Source of the DNA: Verrucomicrobiota bacterium
GTDB taxonomy: Bacteria > Verrucomicrobiota > Verrucomicrobiia > Verrucomicrobiales > DEV007
Assembly: GCA_003402735.1 (NCBI GenBank)
Contig: QQNE01000001.1
Location: forward strand, 52,206-116,205
Direction of reading: 5' to 3'
DNA: 64,000 nucleotides
Made by a program: the position numbers and the translations under genes. The notes beneath the pieces are model-generated. The model had not been told where the DNA came from and ran no database searches. It saw nothing but the letters and a program-made list of their open reading frames with translations. Below, piece by piece: positions 8,341 through 16,486 of this stretch. The number at the start of each line of letters is the position of its first letter. Within the stretch, counting starts at the first letter, position 1.

Positions 8341-9096
8341 ATGAGCCGACGTTTTCTGATCCTGCTGCAACGCGAACTGGCGGCCTTCTTTTTCTCGCCG
8401 ATGGCCTACTTCATCCTGGCCATGGTCATGGGATTGAACGGAGTCGCGTTCCGCTTTGCCACGGCGCTGATGGACGGACGGATCCAGCCCCACAGCCTGG
8501 TCTCCCTGACCTTCAACTCGTTTTGGTTCCGCATGATCTTCTTTTTCCTCTTCCCGCTGCTGACCATGCGGCTTTTCGCCGAGGAACGCAAAATGGGAAC
8601 GTTCGAGACCCTGATGACCGCGCCGGTGCGCGTTTCCGAAGTGGTGCTCTCCAAATACCTCGCCTGCCTGCTGTTCTACTGCGCACTTTGGGTGCCCGTC
8701 CTGGGAAATTTCCTGCTCTTCCGGATGATCACGGGCTCCAGCACGGCCTTCCCGGACGGAGCGCTGTTCTCCTCCGCCCTGCTGCTTCTGCTCCTGGGCG
8801 CTTTCAACATCGCCCTCGGTTGCCTGGCCTCAGCGCTGTCGCGCAACCAGATCGTGGCCGCGGTCGCCGGCGGAACCCTGGTTCTGCTCCACTTCTTTCT
8901 CGGGTTTTTGGCTGGATTCGCCAAGGTCTCAACGGGGGTGCTGGAGCGGGTCAACTATTTCTCCAGCCTGGACCACATCAACCTCTTCGCGCAGGGGCTG
9001 ATCGACTCCCGACCGGTGATCTATTACCTCTCGACCACCCTCTTTTTGCTGGCCCTCACCCATCAGGCCATTGAACACCGCCGCGGCGGCATCTGA
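8341..9096 (+). CDS. ABC-2 type transporter permease (GldF-like)
   Basis: This 251-residue membrane protein has about six hydrophobic helices starting with AYFILAMVMGLNGVAF. The EERKMGTFETLMTAPV motif in the first cytoplasmic loop is characteristic of ABC-2 permeases of the NosY/GldF type. It begins 8 bases after the ATPase gene and ends 2 bases before the GldG-like gene, so the operon is tight. It should form the membrane channel with the upstream ATPase. The substrate is unknown. ATG 8341 is preferred because it directly precedes the first helix and does not overlap the ATPase gene. Confidence 0.9.
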   Translation: MSRRFLILLQRELAAFFFSPMAYFILAMVMGLNGVAFRFATALMDGRIQPHSLVSLTFNSFWFRMIFFFLFPLLTMRLFAEERKMGTFETLMTAPVRVSEVVLSKYLACLLFYCALWVPVLGNFLLFRMITGSSTAFPDGALFSSALLLLLLGAFNIALGCLASALSRNQIVAAVAGGTLVLLHFFLGFLAGFAKVSTGVLERVNYFSSLDHINLFAQGLIDSRPVIYYLSTTLFLLALTHQAIEHRRGGI

Positions 9097-9098
9097 GA

Positions 9099-10580
9099 AT
9101 GAACTTGCTGCGCCCCAGAACGGAACTGGCCAAACTGTCACGGCTCCCCTGGATGCGGGACCTGTCCCGGACTTGGCACGCCCCGGCGCGCCTCGCCGCC
9201 GCCTTCGTGCTTCTCCTTCTGGCGAACGTGGTCTCATTCCGGCATGCGCACAGATTGGACCTGACCGAGAACCAAAGATTCACCCTCTCGAACGTCACCA
9301 AGTCCCTGGCCAAGAGCTTGAAACAGGAGATCGACGTCATCGCGGTCTTCCTCCCCAGTTCTGAAATCGCGGAAGATGTCCGCACCTTGATCGACGAATA
9401 CCGCAAAGCGTCCGGCAAAAAGATCCGCGTGGAATGGATCGATCCAGCTCGTCAACCCGACCGGGTCGAGGCCATCAAAGCCCAGCACAAGGTGAGTTTG
9501 CGCGGCAGTTCGATCCTAGTGGTCCGCGGTTCTCAACGGCGAATCTTGCGCGAGGAAGACCTCCTGCAACGGGACGGCTCCGGACTGATCAACAAGTTCA
9601 ACGGGGAGATCGCCCTCTCCGCGGCGCTGATCGAAGTGCTGGAGGAGACGCCCCGCAAACTCATCCTCGTCACCGGTCACAGTCCGGCCCCGGAATTGCA
9701 GGCCGCCGCCGAAGAACTTCGTGTTCCCGGTTCCCGCCAAAATGTGAAGCTCGAGTATGCCACCCTCAACACCGGCGGCATCCCGGCCGATGCCAGCGTC
9801 GTGGTCATCGCCGCCCCCCAGACCGACTTCTCGCCCATCGAAATGCGCGAGATCGAACGCTACTGGTCCGACGGACGCGGCTCCCTGTTCATCAGCCTGA
9901 ACCCCGACAGCTCGACCCCTCGCCTCCGGGCTTTCATCCGCGCCCTCGGCGTGGCCCCTCGCGGAGACCGCGTTCTCTACCTCGAGAGCCGCCGCGGGCA
10001 ATCAGCCGCCAAAATGTTCTCGGTCACCGCCGCCATCCGCCCCGGCTCCGCCATCACCCGGGATTTCGAGGGCATGGACATCCACCTCGGCGGCCGCAGC
10101 GAATCCCTCGAACTCTTCCCAGACGCCGACCTGATCCGGGCCCAAAACATTCACCTCACCCCGCTCCTCGTCGCAGACCCCCGTTACTGGGGAGAGACCA
10201 ACTTCAACTCGGAGCCCGTCCGCCGAGATCGGTCGGATGACCATTCCGCCCCCCTCTACGTCGCCGCCGCTGTGGAAAAGGGCGCGGTGGACGACCCGAA
10301 CCTGCGCGTCGATACCCAACGCCTCATCGTGGTGAGCAACCCCGGCATTCTTATCGGAGGCATCGACCGGGACCAGACCCAGGCAGACTTTGTCATGTCC
10401 TGCCTGAACTGGCTCATGGACCGGACCCATCTCGCCGGAATCACGCCCAAGGAACCGGCTCGCTACGCCGTGGAACTCTCGGACAAACAACGCGCCCGGC
10501 TGGAACGATTCATTCTCTGGATCGGACCCGGCCTGGCCGTGATCGCCGGCATCGGGATGGGTTGGTGGCGCCGGAAGTGA
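9099..10580 (+). CDS. GldG-family ABC-type auxiliary substrate-binding protein
   Basis: The 493-residue protein has an N-terminal membrane helix (about 32-48) and a large extracytoplasmic region. That region contains the LDLTENQRFTLSNVTKSLAKSL segment typical of GldG/ABC_transp_aux proteins. A C-terminal helix (FILWIGPGLAVIAGIGMGWW) precedes a short WWRRK tail. In this family the periplasmic part is thought to work with the GldA/GldF exporter, but the ligand is not known. It starts 2 bases after the permease stop and lies 9 bases before the DUF4340 gene, so it is the third cistron of the operon. Confidence 0.88.
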   Translation: MNLLRPRTELAKLSRLPWMRDLSRTWHAPARLAAAFVLLLLANVVSFRHAHRLDLTENQRFTLSNVTKSLAKSLKQEIDVIAVFLPSSEIAEDVRTLIDEYRKASGKKIRVEWIDPARQPDRVEAIKAQHKVSLRGSSILVVRGSQRRILREEDLLQRDGSGLINKFNGEIALSAALIEVLEETPRKLILVTGHSPAPELQAAAEELRVPGSRQNVKLEYATLNTGGIPADASVVVIAAPQTDFSPIEMREIERYWSDGRGSLFISLNPDSSTPRLRAFIRALGVAPRGDRVLYLESRRGQSAAKMFSVTAAIRPGSAITRDFEGMDIHLGGRSESLELFPDADLIRAQNIHLTPLLVADPRYWGETNFNSEPVRRDRSDDHSAPLYVAAAVEKGAVDDPNLRVDTQRLIVVSNPGILIGGIDRDQTQADFVMSCLNWLMDRTHLAGITPKEPARYAVELSDKQRARLERFILWIGPGLAVIAGIGMGWWRRK

Positions 10581-10589
10581 CCAGAAACC

Positions 10590-12497
10590 ATGCTGCCGCA
10601 CCGCACCCTCGTCACCCTCGCCTCGCTTGGTCTGGCGCTGATCGCCACCCTCCTGGTGGTGGGCTTTGAAACCCAATCGGGGACTCCCTCCACCGTTTTG
10701 GCCCAGTTCCCCGCCGACGCGGTCGACCAAGCCGAAATCACCGGACCGGCCGGCAAGACGGCGCTGCGGCGAACCCCGGACCGTTGGATGTTCCTCAAAC
10801 CGGTGGAGGATTGGGCGGACGCGGGCGGCATGGAGAAACTGGTCCAGGGGCTTTCCCGGTTGCAGGTTCGGGAAACGATCGCGGATGGAGAAATCAAGGA
10901 CGCCACCGTCGGACTCAATTCCTCCCGAGCCATCCTGGTTCAGCTCGGGTTCGGCCCGGAAAAACGTCCCGTGGAGAGACTGCTCTTTGGCCGTCCCGGC
11001 CCATTTGAGGAAACCGTCTACGCCCGGATCGAGGGACACCGGGACCGCCGCGGTGTCTTCCTCGTGGAAACACCGGTGCATCCGATCCTCCTCGACCCCG
11101 GCGAACATCTGCGGGAACGCCGCCTCTTCCCGTTTCCGGCCACGTCCATCCGTTCCTATTCCTTCCGCCAAGGCAACCTCGATGTTGAATTGACCCGGGA
11201 CGCCAAGGAACCGCGCTGGTTCCTCACCCGCCCCATCCAATGCCGCGCCAACGACGACATCGCCTATTCCATCCTCGAAGAACTGGCCGTGATGCGCGCC
11301 TCACGTTTCATCGAGGACCGAGGGCTGTCCGCCGGAACCCAAAACACCCAGGGAGCGGCCGCTTTTGTGATCCGGTCGATGCAGGGTGATGCCGTCAACC
11401 TGACCCTGGAGGCCAAGGACCCCCAGGAGACGGGTCCCGCCATGCTCGCCCAGATCGGCGGAAGAACCACCGTCCTGCAAATCTCCGACGACTTGGTCGC
11501 TCGCCTCCCCCGCGCCCTCGAACAATTCCGCTTCCCCACCTTGGTCGAGTTCGACAAAGACACGGTCGCCCAAATCGTCATCGAAAGCCGCACCGACCCG
11601 AAAGTGGAATTGAAGAGCGACGGACGCCGTTGGGACCTGTTCAGCTACAGCCAATCCTGGCCCGCCCGGGAAGAACGCATCAAGCGCTTGCTGAACGCGC
11701 TGCTCACGGAACCGGTGCTCGAATTCCGGTCCAACAGTTCAGCCGACCTGCAGCGGTTCGGACTCGATCGACCCGACCTCCGCCTCACGGTCGTCACCAG
11801 CAGCGTCGAAGCCAAGGCTTACGATGCCTACCGCCAGAAATTGCGCCTCGCGCAGGCCGAAGGACGCGATCCATCCACCGTGCCCTCGCCGAAAGTGGAG
11901 GTCGAGCGTCTGACCTTGGCCTTCCGCCTCGGGCCGGACGGTCTCCTCAACGCAAATCTGGCCGGGACCCCCTTTATCTACGGGATTGATCCAGCCCTTC
12001 TGTCCGACTCCATCCCGACCCATCCAATCAAGTGGCGAGACCCGCAGATCCTCACGTTCAGCCTTTTTGAAACCCGCGGCATCGACATCGCCGAGAACGG
12101 GATGCCGGAAATGAAGCTCACCTACAACTACCTGCAAAACACCTGGTCCGGAACCCGGGGCGGCACCCAGATCGATCCCCAGATCGATGCCCGGCGCGCC
12201 GAACGGCTGGCGGTCACGTTGGGGACCTTGCGCGCAAGGGACTATCTCACGAGCCGGGCCGCGGCTTACGAAGCCCTCCGCAAACCATCTTGCACCGTCA
12301 AGATCCGCACCGCCGGACGCGGGGACGATTCCCTGGTGGAGCGCCGCCTGGTCTTTGCCCCGGCCGTGGAAAGCGCAGCGATCGAGTTTTACTACGGACA
12401 GTTTGTCGATGAGGCGGACGTCTTCGTGATCGATGCCTCCGTCTACGGGGAAATCGTCCACCCCGTGATCCGGCCCAACTCCGGAGAAGGAAATTGA
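10590..12497 (+). CDS. DUF4340 domain protein, membrane-anchored
   Basis: The 635-residue protein has a single N-terminal membrane anchor (ASLGLALIATLLVVGFE) followed by a long extracytoplasmic region. The GPAGKTALRRTPDRWMFLKP segment and repeated beta-rich blocks of similar design (about residues 45-210, 215-330 and 330-end) match DUF4340. Proteins of this family commonly sit directly after GldG-like genes, as here. No enzyme motif is visible. It is probably a periplasmic partner of the exporter complex, perhaps a scaffold (inference). It is the last gene of the operon and converges with the small secreted protein gene at 12501. Confidence 0.85.
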   Translation: MLPHRTLVTLASLGLALIATLLVVGFETQSGTPSTVLAQFPADAVDQAEITGPAGKTALRRTPDRWMFLKPVEDWADAGGMEKLVQGLSRLQVRETIADGEIKDATVGLNSSRAILVQLGFGPEKRPVERLLFGRPGPFEETVYARIEGHRDRRGVFLVETPVHPILLDPGEHLRERRLFPFPATSIRSYSFRQGNLDVELTRDAKEPRWFLTRPIQCRANDDIAYSILEELAVMRASRFIEDRGLSAGTQNTQGAAAFVIRSMQGDAVNLTLEAKDPQETGPAMLAQIGGRTTVLQISDDLVARLPRALEQFRFPTLVEFDKDTVAQIVIESRTDPKVELKSDGRRWDLFSYSQSWPAREERIKRLLNALLTEPVLEFRSNSSADLQRFGLDRPDLRLTVVTSSVEAKAYDAYRQKLRLAQAEGRDPSTVPSPKVEVERLTLAFRLGPDGLLNANLAGTPFIYGIDPALLSDSIPTHPIKWRDPQILTFSLFETRGIDIAENGMPEMKLTYNYLQNTWSGTRGGTQIDPQIDARRAERLAVTLGTLRARDYLTSRAAAYEALRKPSCTVKIRTAGRGDDSLVERRLVFAPAVESAAIEFYYGQFVDEADVFVIDASVYGEIVHPVIRPNSGEGN

Positions 12498-12500
12498 TCC

Positions 12501-12851
12501 TCAGCGCACCCGAACGTATTCGCCGTTTTCCGGATAGGGATTGAATCCGGCGGGGCGCACCAGAGAGCGGGTCGTCTGAGGCTTCGGGTTGTCCGGCCAG
12601 AGATGGCGCCCGTGGGAGTAGTAATTGCGCGGATAAGTGGTCCGCTCGAAGATCTGTTCCCAGCGATACGGGTGATCCTTGCGCACGTAGTGACCTGCGT
12701 AGGTGTGGCGATAGGTCCGGGCCGGCTTCGGGTTCTTGTAGAGACCGATGTAAGTCCGGTCATAGTGCCGGTAACAGTCTTCGGCAGACAAGGCCGGAGT
12801 CAGGGCAACGATGGCCAGGGCCAGGAAGGAAAAGCGCAAAATCGTCTTCAT
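12501..12851 (-). CDS. Small secreted Tyr/His/Arg-rich protein
   Basis: The 116-residue product has a clear Sec signal peptide (MKTILRFSFLALAIVALTPALSA, cleavage near residue 23). The mature part is very rich in Tyr, His, Arg and Pro, with motifs such as RHYDRTYIGLY and RNYYSHGRH and only one Cys. I do not recognise a family. ATG 12851 was chosen because it puts the signal peptide first; the frame runs open upstream to 13007 without a signal. It is divergent from the TatD-type gene. The aromatic and basic composition could fit binding to metal, surface or anionic polymer, but nothing in the sequence proves it. Confidence 0.7.
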   Translation of the reverse strand: MKTILRFSFLALAIVALTPALSAEDCYRHYDRTYIGLYKNPKPARTYRHTYAGHYVRKDHPYRWEQIFERTTYPRNYYSHGRHLWPDNPKPQTTRSLVRPAGFNPYPENGEYVRVR

Positions 12852-13005
12852 GTGCGTCGGTCTCCAATCATTTCTCGGCCCTCCCGCCTTCTGAGTCAAG
12901 CCTGCCCTGCCAGGAGCCGTCTGAAAAATCCGGGGTCCCGGGCAGGAACTCAGCCGGGAAAAGCGCGCTTGGAGGATCGCGCAATTCCGCCGATATTCCG
13001 GCTCC

Positions 13006-13800
13006 ATGCCCAGCCCGTTCCGGCGTTTCTACGACGCGCACTGCCACCTCCAAGATCCGCGGTTCGGACAGGACATCGGCTCCATCGTGGACACATGCCG
13101 CGCCCAGGGCCTGGTGCGGTTGGTGGTCAACGGGACGCGCGAATCTGACTGGGACCGCGTGTCCGCCCTCGCGGCCCAATATCCCGATCTGGTGATTCCC
13201 AGCTATGGCCTGCACCCGTGGTGGTCCCGGGAGCGGTCTCCAACCTGGCTCGAGGATCTCGAAGCTCGGCTCCGGGCGGATCCTCGCGCGGGAATCGGCG
13301 AGACCGGATTGGACCGATGGATGGAGGACCCGGCTCCGGCCGACCAGGAAGACGTGTTGCTGGCTCACCTGGAACTGGCGGTCCGCCTCCACCGACCGCT
13401 CTCCCTCCATTGTCTGCGGGCCTGGGGCCAATTGGATGCGATCCTGCGGACTCACCCCCGTCCCACCCGGGGATTTCTCCTCCATTCCTACGGAGGCCCG
13501 CCGGAAATGGTTCGGCCCCTGGCCTCCCTGGGCGCCTACTTCTCCTTTGCCGGCTCCTTTCTGCACCCTTCCCAAGCCAAAAAACTCGCCGCATTCCGCC
13601 TCGTCCCCGACGACCGATTGCTCATTGAATCAGACGCTCCGGACCAACTCCTGCCATCGGAACTGGATGAATTCTCCCTCACCGATCCCCAGACCGGCCA
13701 TCGGATCAATCATCCCGGCAATGTGCCCGCCATCCATCGGCATTGGCCGCGGGCGGACCCGGCCCTGGTCGAATCAAATTTCCTGAGACTATTCTCCTGA
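13006..13800 (+). CDS. TatD-family metal-dependent hydrolase
   Basis: This 264-residue TIM-barrel amidohydrolase-type protein has the family metal and active-site motifs in order: FYDAHCHLQ at the N terminus, YGLHPWW, GETGLD, LHCLRA, LHSYGG and LIESDAPDQ. TatD-type enzymes are magnesium-dependent deoxyribonucleases with 3'-5' exonuclease activity, and some members act as D-aminoacyl-tRNA deacylases. The C-terminal part is close to the usual family length. The gene is transcribed away from the small secreted protein gene and lies 75 bases before the GYF/RDD gene. Confidence 0.88.
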   Translation: MPSPFRRFYDAHCHLQDPRFGQDIGSIVDTCRAQGLVRLVVNGTRESDWDRVSALAAQYPDLVIPSYGLHPWWSRERSPTWLEDLEARLRADPRAGIGETGLDRWMEDPAPADQEDVLLAHLELAVRLHRPLSLHCLRAWGQLDAILRTHPRPTRGFLLHSYGGPPEMVRPLASLGAYFSFAGSFLHPSQAKKLAAFRLVPDDRLLIESDAPDQLLPSELDEFSLTDPQTGHRINHPGNVPAIHRHWPRADPALVESNFLRLFS

Positions 13801-13875
13801 CTCAAGCCTCAACGAGTTTCCACAGATCCTTGCAACCTTCCCCCTCTTCGAGTAAGTCCTCTCCCCGTAGACCGG

Positions 13876-14595
13876 ATGCAATCCTACCACATCGCCCAGA
13901 ACGGCCAACAGATCGGAATCTTCCCCGAATCCCAAATCCTCACCGGCCTGCAATCCGGGCGATTTTCCGGCACCGACCTGTTCTGGACTGAGGGGATGGC
14001 GACGTGGCAGGCGTTGAACACCAAGTTTCAGGTGGCCCCGCCCGCCCCGGCCCCGAGCGCGAACCCAAACCCTTACGCATCCCCTGCCCCCAGCGCGAAT
14101 CCAAACCCTTACGCCGCCCCGACCATCCTCGTTGCTCCGCTCCCGACGTTGCCCTTGGCCTCCATCGGTTCCCGCTTCGCAGCCCAAGTGATTGACGGGA
14201 TTCTCGGTGTTTTGGCAATGGTTCCATTCATCCCGGGCTCAATCCTCCTCGAACAAACCGAAGACTCCGCAGCCACAACCACTGGACTCCTCTTGTTCGG
14301 ATTGGGCGTCGTCCTCCTTCTCGTGCTGGTAGGCATCAATATTTTCCTCCTCGCCACCCGCGGAAAAACGATCGGCAAGCTCTGGATGCACATCCGGATC
14401 GTCTCTTACCCACAAGGCCAACATCCGGACCCGGTCAAAACGATCTTCCTGCGTTCTTTCGTGAACGGTCTGCTCACCCAGTTTGTCCCGTTTTACGCCA
14501 TCATCGATCCCTGTTTCATCTTCAATCAAAACCGCCGCTGCGTGCACGACCTGCTCGCCGAAACCACCGTGGTGCGCGACGACACGCCGTCCTGA
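13876..14595 (+). CDS. GYF_2 - RDD fusion membrane protein
   Basis: The 239-residue protein starts with a GYF_2-like domain (about 1-52), with the pattern YHIAQNGQQIG...LFWTEGMATW that usually binds proline-rich peptides. A Pro/Ala/Asn linker follows and includes two copies of PSANPNPYA. An RDD membrane domain (about 95-235) follows with Arg/Asp/Asp-bearing helices. RDD proteins are membrane proteins of uncertain transport function. The GYF_2-RDD combination is frequent in Planctomycetes and Verrucomicrobia. It converges with the lnt gene only 5 bases away. Confidence 0.85.
   Translation: MQSYHIAQNGQQIGIFPESQILTGLQSGRFSGTDLFWTEGMATWQALNTKFQVAPPAPAPSANPNPYASPAPSANPNPYAAPTILVAPLPTLPLASIGSRFAAQVIDGILGVLAMVPFIPGSILLEQTEDSAATTTGLLLFGLGVVLLLVLVGINIFLLATRGKTIGKLWMHIRIVSYPQGQHPDPVKTIFLRSFVNGLLTQFVPFYAIIDPCFIFNQNRRCVHDLLAETTVVRDDTPS
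14053..14118 (+). repeat. Tandem duplication of ~30 bases inside the GYF_2-RDD gene
   Basis: Two near-identical units, about 14053-14082 and 14089-14118, encode P-S-A-N-P-N-P-Y-A twice, separated by 6 bases. Only a few positions differ between copies. This is a recent in-frame duplication in the proline-rich linker; copy number may vary between strains. Confidence 0.8.
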
Positions 14596-14600
14596 CTCCC

Positions 14601-16466
14601 TCACGGTTCTTCCGTCGCCAAGCCCCACCTCCGCGGCTTGTTTGCCCCGGAATTCCATCGGCCCTCGAACCAACGGCGGACCAACGCCAGGACCAGGAAC
14701 ACGGTCATCGCTTTCGCAAACCAGTCCCCATGCTTCGCGTACACCGTGGTGACGGGTGAGGAATCCACCGACAACTGGACAGGCAAAGCCCCTGCCACAA
14801 ACGGACTCCCTGTCTTGTCCACCAAAATCATGGGGTCCCCACTCTTCCGCGGATCCCACAACGCCCCAAACTCATCGACCGCGCAGCTGATCCCGGTGTT
14901 CGCGCATCGAATCATCGGCCGCTTCAGTTCCACACTGCGAAATTTGGCATTCGCCAGGTGTTGGGCGTTCGCCTCACTCTTCTCAAACCAGCCGTCGTTT
15001 GTCAGGTTGACGATCAGTTGCGGCCCGACATTCCCGTCCCTGACAAATTGACGGGTCAACCCACCGATGGTGTCCTCAAAACAGATGGTGGGGATCAACT
15101 CCACTCCCGGCTCCATCAGCTTCAGTCGTTGCACCGAGCCCCCAGCCTGATAATCCCCCGGGATCAGGCGCCCCAGCACCCAACGAAACAAGGGAAAACT
15201 TTCCCGGAACGGAATGAATTCGCCGAACGGAACCCGGTGCATCTTCTGGTAAGACTGGCAGTCCCGGAAGGATCCCTTCATGAGATACATCGAGTTGAAG
15301 ACCTCATAGGTGCCATCCTGCAAGAAATCCACCTGCTCCATCCCGGTCAAAAGATGAAAATCTCCCAGGCCCAGGATCCGGTCCAAATACGCGGCGACGC
15401 GCTCGTCAAACGACGCATAAGGAAGCGGTGTCTCCGGCCAGACCACCAAATCCAATCCTTCGGTCAGGGCCTCCGCGGTCAATCGTTCGTAGAGCGGCAG
15501 GATGTCCGGCGATCGGCTCAGATCGTTGCGGATCGACATCGGCACGTTGCCCTGCACCAACAGCGCATTCAACTGGACCGGGTTTTCGACCGTGTGCCGA
15601 TACCGCGCCTGGATGCCATACATCAGCACCAAAACGATCAGGCACATGGCACTGACGAAATCCAGCCGGGGCCGCAACGCCCCCTTGCCGATTTCCAGGG
15701 AGAAACGAACCACCGTCGCCACCGTGGCACAGATCACATAAACGGGCAGAAACGCCAAACCGGCCACCCCGACCACGTCCGCGATCTGGATCAGATGCGG
15801 CGAGTTGTGCAGCGCCACCCCCAGCCCATTCCAACCGAACCCGGTCAACATCCAGCCGCGCACCCATTCCAGGCTGACCCAGCACGCGGCGTTGAGCAGC
15901 GCGATCCAAATGGTGTGAAGGGAAGGACGCCAAATGTCCGGCCCGGCCAGGGCGCTGGTCCAGTTCACCCTGGATGAGGAGGGCTCCGGCGCCACAACCT
16001 CCAACTTCTTGCGGTCGATCCGCCCCACGGTGGCGGCAAACGCCCCCCAAAACCCAAAATAGATGGCCAGATAGGCCGCCAACAAAATCCAGCCCGGCCA
16101 TGCCACAAAACGGAGCCAGTTCAGGTTGATCCCGAAAAACACAAAGCCGGCAAGATACCCCACCTTGAACCCCCACGCCCCGCGTCCCTGGTTCTCCCCT
16201 CCTGCCAAGACCCAATCGACGCCCAGCACCGGCAGGCTGAGCACTCGACCCCAACGGGTGTCTCTAAGCTTGGCCGGGAGACGGCTCGCCAACCGCCAGC
16301 GAAGCAGTGCCCCCTTCGGCCGTTCATAAAACCAGAGGACGAGCAGCAACGGGGCCTGCCAAACCCAAATGAGCTGGCTCCGGTCCCAGTTGGGATAACA
16401 GAGCGCAAGGAGAACACCGCTCAGAATGGCGGCGATCCAGGGACGATAGGGAGAATTCCAAGCCAT
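14601..16466 (-). CDS. lnt: Apolipoprotein N-acyltransferase
   Basis: Lnt adds the third acyl chain to the N-terminal Cys of lipoproteins in the inner membrane. The 621-residue product has several N-terminal membrane helices and a C-terminal carbon-nitrogen hydrolase domain with the catalytic triad. The triad is Glu in WPETPLPY (about 342), Lys in QKMHRVPFGEF (about 405) and Cys in PTICFEDT (about 460). TNDGWFEKSEANAQHL and NTGISCAVDEFG are also family motifs. It is longer than the E. coli enzyme (512 residues), with extra residues between the first helices and near the C terminus. ATG 16466 was chosen; a GTG 15 bases upstream is less likely. It fits the several lipoprotein genes here. Confidence 0.93.
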   Translation of the reverse strand: MAWNSPYRPWIAAILSGVLLALCYPNWDRSQLIWVWQAPLLLVLWFYERPKGALLRWRLASRLPAKLRDTRWGRVLSLPVLGVDWVLAGGENQGRGAWGFKVGYLAGFVFFGINLNWLRFVAWPGWILLAAYLAIYFGFWGAFAATVGRIDRKKLEVVAPEPSSSRVNWTSALAGPDIWRPSLHTIWIALLNAACWVSLEWVRGWMLTGFGWNGLGVALHNSPHLIQIADVVGVAGLAFLPVYVICATVATVVRFSLEIGKGALRPRLDFVSAMCLIVLVLMYGIQARYRHTVENPVQLNALLVQGNVPMSIRNDLSRSPDILPLYERLTAEALTEGLDLVVWPETPLPYASFDERVAAYLDRILGLGDFHLLTGMEQVDFLQDGTYEVFNSMYLMKGSFRDCQSYQKMHRVPFGEFIPFRESFPLFRWVLGRLIPGDYQAGGSVQRLKLMEPGVELIPTICFEDTIGGLTRQFVRDGNVGPQLIVNLTNDGWFEKSEANAQHLANAKFRSVELKRPMIRCANTGISCAVDEFGALWDPRKSGDPMILVDKTGSPFVAGALPVQLSVDSSPVTTVYAKHGDWFAKAMTVFLVLALVRRWFEGRWNSGANKPRRWGLATEEP

Positions 16467-16486
16467 GAATCCGGGCGGCACTCCTC

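Noticed and set aside
14053..14118. Repeat considered as CRISPR-like
   Set aside because: Only two units inside a coding region in frame; no spacers or array.
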